DNA of 64,000 bases from a bacterium HR28 (lineage in GTDB: Bacteria; Chloroflexota; Chloroflexia; Thermomicrobiales; Thermomicrobiaceae), in assembly GCA_002898255.1 (NCBI GenBank), contig BEIE01000001.1, forward strand, positions 1-64,000, given 5' to 3'. Positions 44,377-55,249 of this stretch are shown piece after piece. How positions within the stretch are numbered: the first letter of the stretch is position 1; each line of letters opens with the position of its first letter. The translations under genes were made by a program, and so were the position numbers. Under the pieces are notes generated by a model. It was not told where the DNA came from. It did not search any database and saw only the letters and a program-made list of their open reading frames with translations.

Positions 44377-45221
44377 GCAAAACGAAATCGGAGAACCTTG
44401 GGCGCTGAGCCCTCCCCTTGCACCCGGCGTCCCGCGACCAAGCCTCGTTCGACCCCGGCACCTACTGGATGGGTACGCTGCCACCCACTGACGTCCTTCC
44501 CGAAAGACAGTAAGGCGGTGCCATCGGGCGGGGAAGGCCATAGCTTAATGGGCAACTCTCGTCCCTCCCACCGGCTCTTCCGCTCGGCCTCCCCCGAGCC
44601 CCGAAGTGTTCCTTTAACGCATCGTCTCTTCCAGCAGGCAAACGCGCTCAACCTTTCCTCCTGCAAGCGTGCGGCATCGTTGACCTCGGCGCCCGCCCGA
44701 TGGTCACACCGCCCGGATCACGGGTGCTGGAAATCTCCAAGCCACATTCCCTGGGCACTGAACTATCTCACTGGGGTTCCATGTGAAGGACGAACCACTC
44801 AGGTGCGCTGAGTAGCATCCGTGGGCAGTGCCCTTTCGTAGGAACACCAGGCACAGGCGCATGCACGCTGCCCTTTACTCGCTGAGGCGCCCTGCATGAC
44901 GCCGGCCGTGAGCACACGTCCGGAGGGAACGCCCCTTCTGGCTTGGTGCTTAAAGCATCACACCAACGGTTCGGTGCGTCACCCGCGTCGGAACGAGATG
45001 TACAGGACACGTCTCACCACATCAGGGAGTCACTGACAGTCCTCAGCCGCTGCTCCTCAAAGTGAGGTGAGCGCCATCTCTAGGTGATTGGTGACGCGTC
45101 TCCTGTACTCCCCCTCACCCCACCCGGCCGGAGAGGGACACGCACTGAGGATGTGCGCCACGCGAGTGCCGCTGACCCTCCTGACGACAACCAACCGTGA
45201 TGCGCTGGACGGTCTCGGTGG

Positions 45222-45854
45222 TTACCCCTGGGCTGCCCCCTGCGCAGTTGTTCCCGGCTTCACGAGTGGAATTCCTTGCTTGCAAAGCGGGCAATCTGCG
45301 GGCAACCAGCTTGAAATCTCCAGCCGCAACAGCGCAGCCAGCGGAACACCCACTTCCACCGGCTCGGTCGAGCGGTCAACGAGCACCGCCACACCGACGA
45401 CCTCGACCGGGTGTTCAGCGAGCGCACGGAGTGTCTCACGCACCGAGCCCCCTGTTGTAAGCACATCGTCGATCACAAGCACGCGCGTTCCTGGCACGAA
45501 ACGGGTTCCGCGGCGGATGACCCGGCGCGCGCTCCCCTCGGCCTCCCGCTCGGCATAGGCCGCCTGCACACCCAACTGGCGCGCACACTCGAACGCTAGC
45601 AGAATTCCACCAGTAGTCGGCCCGACCACCGCCTCAATGCTGCTCCAGGGTAACCGGGCAAGGAGCTCGCGGCAGACTTCCTCCACCCGTCGTGGCCAGC
45701 GTAACAACGCGAACTTCTCCACATAGCGGTCGCTATGTCGCCCTGACGCGAGGAGGAAGTGACCGTCCAGCAACGCACCAACCTCGCCCAGGAGACTCAC
45801 GAGCTTCTTGGTCGTTCCTTCGTCGGCTAACACGTACACCAGCCTCACCTCCAC
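45222..45854 (-). CDS. pyrE: Orotate phosphoribosyltransferase
   Basis: LLDGHFLLASGRHSDRYVEKFALL...VVGPTTGGILLAFECARQLGVQAAYAERE...RVLVIDDVLTTGGSVRETLRAL. Confidence 0.93.
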   Translation of the reverse strand: MEVRLVYVLADEGTTKKLVSLLGEVGALLDGHFLLASGRHSDRYVEKFALLRWPRRVEEVCRELLARLPWSSIEAVVGPTTGGILLAFECARQLGVQAAYAEREAEGSARRVIRRGTRFVPGTRVLVIDDVLTTGGSVRETLRALAEHPVEVVGVAVLVDRSTEPVEVGVPLAALLRLEISSWLPADCPLCKQGIPLVKPGTTAQGAAQG

Positions 45855-46069
45855 TCCTCGAATCGCTCCCGTCTCCCAGCGGGATCACCCGAGCGGACGC
45901 CCCTGTAGCGCCCCTGCCGTCCTGCTACTCGCACAAGCGCGCAGGCGTGCGCCGTCCAGCCGTCGCGCTACCCTGGGTGACACGGCCAGCAACATGATCC
46001 GACGCGGAGCCAGATCCCTCGCTGCGCCTGGTCTGAGCGCTCTTCCCCGTGCAGACCAGCAGCGCACCG

Positions 46070-47101
46070 TTACGGAAGGAAGAAAAAGCCGACCGCGAGC
46101 CCCGCATAGACAGCTAAGAGCATCGCCCCTTCAAGCCAGTGTGAGCGGCCGTCGACGGCGATCAGCGAAGAGACGAGTGCCGCTCCCAATAGTGCGACCA
46201 GTTCGTAGACATTGAAGACGAGCGACATGGGCTGGCTCGTGGCAAGACTCGCGAAGATGAGTACCGGCGTCACAACAAGCGCGATCTGCAAACTCGAGCC
46301 ATAGGCGATACCAAGACTTAAGTCCATCTGGTTCCGCCCAGCCACTTGGACAGCGACAAAGTGTTCGGCCACGTTCCCAACTAGTGGCACCAGGACGACA
46401 CCAAGAAAGAACTCGGAGACGCCAGTCGCCTCGACCACTGGCTCAACTGCACCGACCAGCACCTCGCTCATCACCACGACGCCAAGTGTGGAACCTACCA
46501 GGACGGCAATCGCACGCGGTAACGACCAGGTCGCATGCGCATGCTCGGTCACCGGGCCACCCATTCGCAGCGTGTACACGAGGTACAGGAAGTAGATCAC
46601 CGCAAGGACGACCGCAAGGCCGATACTCATCCACTCGACCGCTGCGCCGTGCACCGGTGTGGGGCCCAGGGTGAAAAGCCCGGGGACGAGCAGCAGTACC
46701 ACCGCGAGCGTCATCATTGTGGCGCTAATGCCGGCCAAGTGCGCATCGAACTGCTGGAGCCCGTGACGAAGCCCTCCAACCAGCAGGCTCGCCCCGAGGA
46801 TGAGCAGCAGGTTTCCAAGAATGGATCCCGAGATCGATGCCTTGACGAGCTCGTGTAGCCCAGCACGTAACGCGGCCAGGGCAATGATCAGCTCTGCAGC
46901 GTTCCCCAGTGTCGAATTGAGCAGGCCACCAATAAAAGGGCCAGTGCGCGCTGCCACCTCTTCAGTCGCTCGACCCAGCAAGGCGGCGAGGGGTACCAGT
47001 GCCGCCGCCGAGATGAGCAGAACAGCCAACGGCGGCGCATGCAACACCTCAAGGACCACTGCGACCGGCACGAGCACGAGTCCAGCGACCCACCAACGCA
47101 T
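46070..47101 (-). CDS. Ca2+/H+ exchanger (CaCA family)
   Basis: GGLLNSTLGNAAELIIALAALRAGLHELVKASISGSILGNLLLILGASLLVGGLRHG...VVLVPLVGNVAEHFVAVQVAGRNQMDLSLGIAYGSSLQIALVVTPVLI. Confidence 0.93.
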   Translation of the reverse strand: MRWWVAGLVLVPVAVVLEVLHAPPLAVLLISAAALVPLAALLGRATEEVAARTGPFIGGLLNSTLGNAAELIIALAALRAGLHELVKASISGSILGNLLLILGASLLVGGLRHGLQQFDAHLAGISATMMTLAVVLLLVPGLFTLGPTPVHGAAVEWMSIGLAVVLAVIYFLYLVYTLRMGGPVTEHAHATWSLPRAIAVLVGSTLGVVVMSEVLVGAVEPVVEATGVSEFFLGVVLVPLVGNVAEHFVAVQVAGRNQMDLSLGIAYGSSLQIALVVTPVLIFASLATSQPMSLVFNVYELVALLGAALVSSLIAVDGRSHWLEGAMLLAVYAGLAVGFFFLP

Positions 47102-47110
47102 CGGTCCCCC

Positions 47111-50100
47111 TCAGGCAAGCGCCGATACCGTTTCCCGAGTGCGGTACGCGGGCAGAGGTTGCACCGTGTACGTCGTGCAGCCGAGCAACGCCCGCACCAA
47201 TGCCCGTGCCGTGTCAAGCGAGGTCAGACACGGCATTCCGCGCTCCACCGCCGCACGCCGGATCAGGAAGCCGTCCTGGATGGTGCCCTCGTCCTGTCCC
47301 GGCGTGTTGATCACCCCGCGTACTGTCCGATCAAGGATCACTTCAAGGACATCCGGATGCCCATGCCCAATGTGGCGCACCACGAGTTCAACCGGGACAC
47401 CACACGAACGAAGATATGCTGCTGTCCCCTCGGTCGCAACGATGGGGTAACCAAGTTCGACCATCGCTCGAGCGAGCTCGACGCCGGCCGGCTTGTCCTC
47501 GTCAGCGAGGCTGAGCAAGACTGGAGCACCGCGCGGGATCGCGAGTCCGGCCGCCAAGAACGCCTTGGCCAGCGCCGCCTCGAACGTGCGGTCGATCCCC
47601 ATCGCCTCACCGGTCGACTTCATCTCCGGGCCGAGCTGCACATCCACACCGTGCAACTTGGCCATGGAGAAGACCGGCGCCTTCACCGCCACCAATGGCT
47701 GGCGTGGCCAGAGTCCACCGCGATACCCCTGCTCGGCGAGCGTCTGGCCAAGCAGGATTCGCGTCGCAACCTCGACCATCGGTACACCGGTCACCTTGCT
47801 CAAGAAGGGGACTGTCCGTGAGGCTCGCGGATTGACTTCCAGGACGTAGATAGTTCCCCCGTGCAACACGAACTGGATATTCATGAGTCCTCGCACGCCG
47901 AGCGCGAGCGCAATCTCGGTGGTATAGCGGACGAGCGTCTCGACGTGCTCGTGCGGGAGCTCAACAGCCGGGTAGACTGCGAAGCTATCTCCAGAGTGTA
48001 CTCCTGCACGCTCGATGTGCTGCATGACGCCGGGGATCAGTACCTCGCGCCCGTCGGCGAGCGCGTCGACCTCGAGTTCGACTCCATCGAGATACTTGTC
48101 GATCAGCACCGGACGGCCGCTAGCAAAAGCACCTGACGTCTCCAAATACCGTTCGAGCTGCTCGCGCCGGTACACCACCTCCATCGCTCGCCCACCGAGG
48201 ACATACGATGGCCGAACGAGCACGGGATACCCGATGCGCTCCGCCACGGCGAGTGCCTCCTCAAGGCTCAGCACGCCGGCACCCGGTGGCTGCGGAATAC
48301 CCAGCTCGCGGAGGAAGCGCTCGAACCGTCGGCGGTCTTCTGCGATATCGATCGCCTCCTGATCGGTGCCGAGAATCGGTACTCCCGCCGCTGCGAGTTC
48401 CCCGGCGAGGTTAATCGCTGTCTGCCCGCCGAACTGCACGACGACTGGTGGAACCGCGTCCAGACGTCCGGCTGCCTCATGGACCAGCACATCCAGCACT
48501 GACTCGGCATCAAGCGGGACGACATAGAGCCGGTCGGAAGCATCGAAATCGGTCGAGACCGTCTCCGGGTTGTTGTTCAGCATGATCGCTGCGACACCGG
48601 CCCGGTGCAGCGCCTGTGCCGCTTTCACGCTGCAGTAATCAAACTCGATTCCCTGACCAATCCGGATTGGCCCGGCCCCGATCACCACCGTCTTCGGAGG
48701 CGGGAGCGGTGGTGCCTCATCCTCATCCTCATATGTGGCGTAGAAGTACGGCGTCTCGGCCGCAAACTCGGCAGCGCAGGTATCGACGAGCTTGTGGACT
48801 GGCACGATGCCCCAGCTCCACCGGAGCTCCCGCACCGCCCGCTCCGTGGTACCGCGCAGGGCAGCGATTGTGCGGTCACCGTACCCAAGCCGCTTTGCCT
48901 CCCAGAGGAGATCTGGCGTGAGTTCATCACGGGCGAGGGGCGCTTCTAGGGCGACAATTCGCTGGATTGCCCGAACAAACCAGGGATCGATCCCGCTGAG
49001 GGCGCTGACCTCATCCGGGTCCCAACCGCGGCGAACCGCAGCAGCGACCGCCCAGAGCCGTAGATCGGTCGGCACCCGCAGCGCGTGCTTCAGTGCCTCC
49101 TCATCCTGCCAAGTTGGATCTTCCCACAGTAAGTCAGCCTGATCTGAATCGAGGCCACGCACTGCCTTTTGCAGCGCCGCCTCAAAGCAGCGGTCAATGG
49201 CCATGACCTCGCCAGTCGCCTTCATCTGTGAGCCGAGTGTTCGATCGCCATGGCGGAATTTGTCAAAGGGCCAGCGCGGAATCTTGACCACACAGTAGTC
49301 AAGTGCTGGCTCAAACGAGGCCATGGTCTTCCCCGTCACCGGATTGGGCAACTCATCGAGGGTACGCCCAATCGCCAGCTTGGCCGCGATCCGGGCAATC
49401 GGGTAACCAGTGGCTTTCGAGGCCAGAGCCGAGCTCCGACTAACCCGCGGGTTGACCTCGATGACGTAGTACTGATCGGAGCGAGGATCTAGTGCGAACT
49501 GAATGTTGCACCCGCCGACAATGCCGAGGGCCCGAATGATTTTCAGCGCGGCACTGCGCAGCATTTGATAGTCACGGTCGCTCAGCGTCTGTGAAGGTGC
49601 AACGACGATGCTATCGCCGGTGTGCACGCCCATGGGATCGAGGTTTTCCATATTGCAGACCGTGATGCAGGTATCGTTAGCGTCCCGCATCACCTCGTAC
49701 TCGATCTCTTTCCACCCAAGAAGGCTCCGTTCGACGAGCACCTGGCCGATAGGACTAGCCGCGAGGCCGCGCTGGACCAGGGCGATCAGTTCCTCACGGG
49801 TGAAGGCAATCCCGCCACCTGTCCCACCGAGCGTGAAGGCCGGTCGCACGATGAGCGGGAGTGGCACTTCCTCGGCAAAGCGCAGCGCCTCGTCGACACT
49901 GTAGGCCGTGACACTCTCCAGCACCGGCTCGTTGATCTCCAGCAGCAACTCCTTGAAGAGCTGACGGTCCTCCGCCTTGCGAATCGCCTCAAGTGGCGTC
50001 CCCAGGAGCCGCACACCGTACCGATCGAGCACTCCCGCCTCAGCCAGCGCGACGGCGAGGTTCAGCCCTGTCTGGCCGCCAAGTGTGGCCAAAAGCCCCT

Positions 50101-50350
50101 CCGGACGCTCGCGCGCGATGATCCGCTCGAGTACTTCGACCGTCAGCGGCTCGATGTAGACGGCATCAGCCATGTCCTCGTCGGTCATGATGGTCGCTGG
50201 GTTGGAGTTGACGATGATGGTGCGGACACCTTCCTCGCGCAACGCCCGGAGTGCTTGGCTCCCCGAATAGTCAAACTCGGCTGCTTGGCCGATGACGATC
50301 GGTCCCGAGCCGATCACAAGCACGCTGGAAACAATTGGTCGGCGGGCCAT
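47111..50350 (-). CDS. carB: Carbamoyl-phosphate synthase large subunit
   Basis: [48 protein letters not shown]...; duplicated ATP-grasp halves. Confidence 0.98.
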   Translation of the reverse strand: MARRPIVSSVLVIGSGPIVIGQAAEFDYSGSQALRALREEGVRTIIVNSNPATIMTDEDMADAVYIEPLTVEVLERIIARERPEGLLATLGGQTGLNLAVALAEAGVLDRYGVRLLGTPLEAIRKAEDRQLFKELLLEINEPVLESVTAYSVDEALRFAEEVPLPLIVRPAFTLGGTGGGIAFTREELIALVQRGLAASPIGQVLVERSLLGWKEIEYEVMRDANDTCITVCNMENLDPMGVHTGDSIVVAPSQTLSDRDYQMLRSAALKIIRALGIVGGCNIQFALDPRSDQYYVIEVNPRVSRSSALASKATGYPIARIAAKLAIGRTLDELPNPVTGKTMASFEPALDYCVVKIPRWPFDKFRHGDRTLGSQMKATGEVMAIDRCFEAALQKAVRGLDSDQADLLWEDPTWQDEEALKHALRVPTDLRLWAVAAAVRRGWDPDEVSALSGIDPWFVRAIQRIVALEAPLARDELTPDLLWEAKRLGYGDRTIAALRGTTERAVRELRWSWGIVPVHKLVDTCAAEFAAETPYFYATYEDEDEAPPLPPPKTVVIGAGPIRIGQGIEFDYCSVKAAQALHRAGVAAIMLNNNPETVSTDFDASDRLYVVPLDAESVLDVLVHEAAGRLDAVPPVVVQFGGQTAINLAGELAAAGVPILGTDQEAIDIAEDRRRFERFLRELGIPQPPGAGVLSLEEALAVAERIGYPVLVRPSYVLGGRAMEVVYRREQLERYLETSGAFASGRPVLIDKYLDGVELEVDALADGREVLIPGVMQHIERAGVHSGDSFAVYPAVELPHEHVETLVRYTTEIALALGVRGLMNIQFVLHGGTIYVLEVNPRASRTVPFLSKVTGVPMVEVATRILLGQTLAEQGYRGGLWPRQPLVAVKAPVFSMAKLHGVDVQLGPEMKSTGEAMGIDRTFEAALAKAFLAAGLAIPRGAPVLLSLADEDKPAGVELARAMVELGYPIVATEGTAAYLRSCGVPVELVVRHIGHGHPDVLEVILDRTVRGVINTPGQDEGTIQDGFLIRRAAVERGMPCLTSLDTARALVRALLGCTTYTVQPLPAYRTRETVSALA

Positions 50351-50352
50351 CC

Positions 50353-51504
50353 TTACACCCCCTCTCCGGCGAGGAGCGCTGGCTGCGTCATGCGCGCCTG
50401 CCAGCGCTGCCGCACCAGTTCCAGGAAGGCATCAAAGAGGTCCTGACTATCTTGCGGCCCGGGTGCTCCCTCCGGGTGGAACTGGACGCTGAGTACTGGC
50501 AACTCCTGATGCCGGAGACCTTCCACCGTCCCGTCGTTCACGTTCACCATCCAGACCAGCCAGCCCTGCTCGGTCGGCACGCTGGCTGCTTCGACGCAGT
50601 AGCCGTGATTTTGCGACGTGATACGGACCCGACCAGTCAGGAGATCTTTCACTGGATGGTTCCCTCCGCGGTGCCCGAAGACGAGCTTGGTCGTCTTGGC
50701 ACCAGCCGCGAGTGCAAGCAGCTGATGGCCAAGACAGATGCCGAAGAACGGCACGCCAGAGTGCGCAAGCTCGCGCACCGTCTCAACCGCCTGGCGTGCC
50801 TGCGTTGGGTCACCCGGACCAGGCGAGACCACTACCCCGTCCGGATCGAGTTCGAGCACTTCAGTTGCCCGCACACCATAGGGGAGCACGGTCAGTCGCA
50901 CACCACGCCGGCGAAGTGAAGCGAGGATGTTGTGCTTCACACCGCAGTCGATCACGACAACGTGTGGCGCATCCGCTGGGCCAAAGGTCGCACGCTCTCC
51001 TCGGACGGCAGGCACGACATCTTCCACGTCCGGTGTCCAGGCACGACGCGCCATCTCGCAAAGCTCTTCGTCCGAGAGGCTGGTGCGGTCGCTCACCAGT
51101 ACGGCCCGCATTGTCCCGTGCAGGCGGAGATGCCGAGTGAGCGCCCGAGTATCGACCCCGGCGAGTCCAGGAATCCCCCAGCGCTCCAGGTACTCGCCCA
51201 GCGTGCCCTGCGCGCGCCAGTGACTCGGCTGGTCGCAATACTCGCGCACCACCAGCCCAGCCACCCACGGGCGCCGTGACTGTTCATCCTCATCGCAGAT
51301 ACCGTAATTGCCGATAAGTGGGTAGGTCATACAGACGATCTGCCCATAAAAAGAGGGGTCAGTGACCACCTCTTGATAGCCAGTCATGACAGTGGTGAAG
51401 ACGGCTTCGCCCTCAGCGTTGCGGCGCGCCCCGAACGGGGTGCCCGGAAAGATCCGGCCGTCCTCCAAGACGAGTGCACCGGTCCGCAAAGTGCGTATCG
51501 ACAT
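50353..51504 (-). CDS. carA: Carbamoyl-phosphate synthase small subunit
   Basis: Class I glutamine amidotransferase [40 protein letters not shown]-terminal [36 protein letters not shown]. Confidence 0.97.
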   Translation of the reverse strand: MSIRTLRTGALVLEDGRIFPGTPFGARRNAEGEAVFTTVMTGYQEVVTDPSFYGQIVCMTYPLIGNYGICDEDEQSRRPWVAGLVVREYCDQPSHWRAQGTLGEYLERWGIPGLAGVDTRALTRHLRLHGTMRAVLVSDRTSLSDEELCEMARRAWTPDVEDVVPAVRGERATFGPADAPHVVVIDCGVKHNILASLRRRGVRLTVLPYGVRATEVLELDPDGVVVSPGPGDPTQARQAVETVRELAHSGVPFFGICLGHQLLALAAGAKTTKLVFGHRGGNHPVKDLLTGRVRITSQNHGYCVEAASVPTEQGWLVWMVNVNDGTVEGLRHQELPVLSVQFHPEGAPGPQDSQDLFDAFLELVRQRWQARMTQPALLAGEGV

Positions 51505-52873
51505 AGACCACCTTCCCTCCGACGATTGTCAAGAGCGCGCGCCCGTGCAGCGTGAGTCCCAGGAGTGGCGTATTCGCGCTGCGCGAGTGCAGCGACTCGC
51601 GTGTGACCTGCCAGGGAATCTCCGGATCGAACACCACAACATCGGCCGGGGAACCCGGCCTGAGCGTTCCTCCTGGCAGACCAAACAGTCGCGCTGGCTG
51701 ACAAGAAAGGAACTCGATCAGTTCGCGTAGCGTCAGTGATCCAGCGCGGACGAGGCGCAGCAAGAGCGGAAGTGCCAGCTCGAGCCCGACCATGCCGAAT
51801 GCGGCGCGACGGAGATCGCTCGGCTTATCCTGCTGGTGATGCGGGGCATGATCGGTAGCAATGAGGTCGATCGTGCCGTCGCGCAGGCCGGCCCGCAAAG
51901 CCAACGCATCACCCTCTGGCCGCAAGGGCGGATTGACCTTGGCGTTCGGATCTGGACACGGTCCAGCTCGTTGCGCTTCCTCTTCACCAGCAAACCGCCG
52001 CACCCCAGCCACCCACTCATCAGTCAGCAACAGATGGTGCGGGGTCACCTCGACCGTCACACGCACGCCGTCACGCTTCGCCCGCCGCACCATGGCGAGC
52101 CCTCGCGCTGTCGTCAGGTGCAGGACGTGCAGCCAGCCGCCGGTCAGGCGCGCCAGTTCCAGGTCGCGCAGCAGCACGATCTCCTCCGCGGCGGCCGGGA
52201 TCCCAGGGAGGCCAAGTCGCTGGGCAACCGGCCCTTCGTGCACCACCCCACCCGCTGCGAGCGTCCACTCTTCGCAGTGCACCATGATGGGTCGCCCGAG
52301 CGTACGGCTCGTCTCCAGCGCCGCCCGCAGCACTCGTGCACTCCGCGTGCTGTCACCGTCGTCGGAAAAGCCCACGGCGCCCGCCTCGGCCATCCCAACC
52401 AGGTCGGCCAACTCCTCTCCCCGGCGACCGCGCGAAATCGCCCCGATGGGGTAAACGCGCACCGGCAGCTCCCGTGCCCGTTCGACGATGTCACGCACGC
52501 GCTCTGGAGTGTCCAACGGGGGATCCGTGTTGGGCATGCAGCAGATCGTGGCAAAGCCACCAGCTGCCGCTGCCGCAGCACCTGTCTCCAACGTCTCCTT
52601 CTCGGGGAAACCTGGATCACGAAGATGCACGTGCACGTCGACGAAGGCCGGAGCGACGATCAGCCCCTGCACGTCCATCACTCGCGCGTCATCCGGGATC
52701 GGCAGGCGCGGCTCAATCGCCACGACCTTCCCGTCACGAACGAGCACATCCACACGCTCATCGAGCCCCTGCGTAGGGTCGATGACGTGGCCACCACGGA
52801 GCAGGAGTGCAGGAGCCCATAAAAAAGGCCTCTGGATTCGGGCTGAATCCAGAGGCCCGCTCGCCTGCCGCAT
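51413..52873 (-). CDS. pyrC: Dihydroorotase (start codon uncertain)
   Basis: LLRGGHVIDPTQGLDERVDVLVRDGKV...VAPAFVDVHVHLRDPGFPEKETLETGAAAAAAGGFATICCMPNTDPPLD...LIATDHAPHHQQDKP. Candidate starts: ATG at 52873, GTG at 52903, or a non-ATG start just after the leader terminator. Confidence 0.93.
   Translation of the reverse strand: MRQASGPLDSARIQRPFLWAPALLLRGGHVIDPTQGLDERVDVLVRDGKVVAIEPRLPIPDDARVMDVQGLIVAPAFVDVHVHLRDPGFPEKETLETGAAAAAAGGFATICCMPNTDPPLDTPERVRDIVERARELPVRVYPIGAISRGRRGEELADLVGMAEAGAVGFSDDGDSTRSARVLRAALETSRTLGRPIMVHCEEWTLAAGGVVHEGPVAQRLGLPGIPAAAEEIVLLRDLELARLTGGWLHVLHLTTARGLAMVRRAKRDGVRVTVEVTPHHLLLTDEWVAGVRRFAGEEEAQRAGPCPDPNAKVNPPLRPEGDALALRAGLRDGTIDLIATDHAPHHQQDKPSDLRRAAFGMVGLELALPLLLRLVRAGSLTLRELIEFLSCQPARLFGLPGGTLRPGSPADVVVFDPEIPWQVTRESLHSRSANTPLLGLTLHGRALLTIVGGKVVYVDTHFADRCTRLGGRPDLSGHPVRGAPQR
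52821..52857 (-). terminator. Intrinsic terminator/attenuator in the pyrC leader
   Basis: Minus strand GGCCTCTGGATTC-AGCCC-GAATCCAGAGGCC (perfect 13-bp stem) followed by TTTTTT. Confidence 0.85.
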
Positions 52874-52952
52874 CTGAGGTTGTGGACTACCGCTACCCTG
52901 CACGCCTCACCCAGTCGCGTCCGTACGCACTCGCTCCGACACTCAGACGCAA

Positions 52953-52981
52953 ATTCTACCGAAGCATGCTCGTGTTGTCAA
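52953..52981 (-). promoter_or_regulatory. pyrC-carAB promoter TTGACA-17-TAGAAT
   Basis: Minus strand -35 TTGACA (52981-52976), 17-nt spacer, -10 TAGAAT (52958-52953). Confidence 0.75.
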
Positions 52982-53140
52982 GACAGCATTCCAACGACCA
53001 ACTGAAAGACAGCGCTTCGCACTAAATCAAGGCAATACGCAAATCCCCAACACGTGGGGCAAAATGAAGCCTCATTGGGGTTGGAATTTCACCACCGAAA
53101 CGCAATACCAGAACGCAACCTCCTGCGACTCCCTGAGCAG

Positions 53141-53767
53141 TCATTCCTGTGCGAACGCCAGTGGACAGGTTCGGCACACGTCGGGGAGTTGAGCCGGCCG
53201 TGGCAACTCCCACCCACTCCGCCGCAGCAGCCGCCAGGTCAACCAGATCGAGAGCCCCACCACATTACAGTAGCAGCCCCGCCACTCCGCGACCGGCCGC
53301 AGATCCGGATCCTGAATCGCATACCCACCCGCCTTGTCAAAGGGCTCACCCCGCGCAATGCTCGCCGCAATGTCCGCCTCCGAGTACGCACGCATCCGCA
53401 CCCAGGTCGTGGCGTGATCCACCCACAGGCGCCTTCCCCGCGCAACCGCCACCCCCGTAATCACCCGGTGCCAGCGACCGCGCAGCAGCTGCAACATCGC
53501 CCGGGCGTCCTCCGCTGTCTCTGGCTTCCCGAGCAGGCGACCACGGAACACCACCACCGTATCTGCGGCCACCACCCAGTCCCCTGGCCGACGTTGAGCA
53601 ACTGCTGCCGCCTTGTGTCGTGCCAAAGCCCGCGCCACACGCTCCGGATGCGGGTGCCGCTCCGGCAGCGGCTCCTCAACCGCCGCTGGATCGATCTCAA
53701 AGGGCACACCAAGCCACGCCAGGAGCTCGCGGCGCCGGGGCGAAGCGGAGGCGAGGACGAGCGTCAC
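53141..53767 (-). CDS. maf: Maf family nucleotide pyrophosphatase
   Basis: LVLASASPRRRELLAWLGVPFEIDPAAVEEPLP...VVAADTVVVFRGRLLGKPETAEDARAMLQLLRGRWHRVITGVAV...GEPFDKAGGYAIQDP. Confidence 0.93.
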   Translation of the reverse strand: MTLVLASASPRRRELLAWLGVPFEIDPAAVEEPLPERHPHPERVARALARHKAAAVAQRRPGDWVVAADTVVVFRGRLLGKPETAEDARAMLQLLRGRWHRVITGVAVARGRRLWVDHATTWVRMRAYSEADIAASIARGEPFDKAGGYAIQDPDLRPVAEWRGCYCNVVGLSIWLTWRLLRRSGWELPRPAQLPDVCRTCPLAFAQE

Positions 53768-54978
53768 GGCAGCCCCTCGGCCAGCTCAAGCGTCGCAACC
53801 GACTCGATGTGGTACGTCTGTGGGAACATGTCGAGCGGCGTCACGTCGACCAGACGGTAACCGCCATCGACCAGCTTCCGGAGGTCGCGCGCCAGCGTTG
53901 CCGGGTCGCAGGAGACGTAGACGATTCGCGGTGGCCGCAGCATGAGTACACCGGTGATCGCCTCCGGCGCACAGCCAACCCGCGGTGGGTCGAGGATGAC
54001 CACGTCCGGCCGCACGGCCAGCTTACCCAGCACGTGCTCGACCTTCGCCATCACGTACTCGACGTTGTCGAACGGGTCGAGGTTGACTTGAGCATCTGCG
54101 ACAGCCGAGGGCGACTCCTCGATCCCGATGACACGTGCCACACGCGGCGCCAGGAAGGCAGCGAACGTCCCCACCCCTGCATAGGCATCAACCACGACCT
54201 CCTGACCGGTTGGGGCAATCCGCTCCAACACCAGCTCAACCAACCGCTCGGCGATCCCCGTATTGGTCTGGAAGAACGAGCTTGCCGAGATGCGGAAGCG
54301 ATAGCCTCGCAGTGCTTCGTGGTAGTACGGCTGGCCCGAAGGAAGTTCCGGATCAATCTCGTGAACGTTCGGATGCACAAGAAGCTCGCCGGTGTTGACA
54401 CCGTACCGTACCATGAGCTGGTGCTTGACGTGTGCCTTCCCCTGCAGCCGCTCGAGCACCTCGTTGATCTTCGGATGCATGATTAGGCAGCGCTCGATCC
54501 GGATGAACCGGTAGCCATGCCCCGGACGGGAGATGTAGCCCAGGTTGCCCTTTCCGTCGACCGAAAATCGAGCGTGGTTCCGGTACCCGTAGGGGCTAGG
54601 CGAGGGAATTGTCGGTGAAACAGGTGGATTTTCGAATTTGCCAATCCGCCGGAGTTGTTGGCGAACTACGTGTTGCTTGAGAACCAGCTGGTGCTCGTAT
54701 CGGATGTGCTGCCACTGGCACCCGCCGCAGACGCCGAAGTACGGACACGGCGGGTCGACTCGCTCCGGCGACGGTGTGCGTACCTCGACGACCCGTCCCA
54801 GCGCGTGATCCTTGCGGTCACGCTCGATTGCAACAAGCACATCCTCACCAGGGATCCCGTACTCGGCAAAGACGACGCGACCGTCTTCGCGGCCGATCGC
54901 TGCACCCTGGTAGGCCATCTCCTCAAGGTGGAGCTCGATCGTGCGGAGCGTCCGCGGTGTCGGGAGCGGCTCTCCCAT
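53764..54978 (-). CDS. RlmD/TrmA-family RNA uracil-C5 methyltransferase
   Basis: N-terminal TRAM-like domain; CPYFGVCGGCQWQHIRYEHQLVLKQHVV...VVVDAYAGVGTFAAFLAPRVARVIGIEESPSAVADAQ...VILDPPRVGC...IVYVSCDPATLARDL. Confidence 0.9.
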   Translation of the reverse strand: MGEPLPTPRTLRTIELHLEEMAYQGAAIGREDGRVVFAEYGIPGEDVLVAIERDRKDHALGRVVEVRTPSPERVDPPCPYFGVCGGCQWQHIRYEHQLVLKQHVVRQQLRRIGKFENPPVSPTIPSPSPYGYRNHARFSVDGKGNLGYISRPGHGYRFIRIERCLIMHPKINEVLERLQGKAHVKHQLMVRYGVNTGELLVHPNVHEIDPELPSGQPYYHEALRGYRFRISASSFFQTNTGIAERLVELVLERIAPTGQEVVVDAYAGVGTFAAFLAPRVARVIGIEESPSAVADAQVNLDPFDNVEYVMAKVEHVLGKLAVRPDVVILDPPRVGCAPEAITGVLMLRPPRIVYVSCDPATLARDLRKLVDGGYRLVDVTPLDMFPQTYHIESVATLELAEGLP

Positions 54979-55249
54979 AGCGAACCTCCTTCGGGGATAG
55001 TGTACCGGCCGTGTCGGCTACTGCCACGCCTCTGTCCGCTGCTCGTTCCACTGCCGACAGCAGCTGTACGAAAGCGCGACGCCTCAAGGTCTGCTTGTCC
55101 GTAGAGAGCAAGCCGGGTAGCAGACGGCGCGGACCCACTTGGCGAGCTCCGGGGACGCTCCTCGAGGAAAGCGCCTCCGTCGCACAGCCGGGCCGCATAC
55201 TTGACCTCAGCACCCCAGCCCTCGACAATCGGTCGCGCACGACGCAGGG

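Noticed and set aside
47039-52822. Several + strand ORFs opposite carB/carA/pyrC (e.g. 47039-47821, 49622-50446, 51836-52822)
   Set aside because: All antisense to strongly supported coding genes and lacking domain features.
52827-52857. PyrR-binding site (ATCCAGAGGCC resembles the PyrR anti-antiterminator motif)
   Set aside because: It lies inside the terminator stem rather than a separate anti-antiterminator, and no pyrR gene was seen; too weak.
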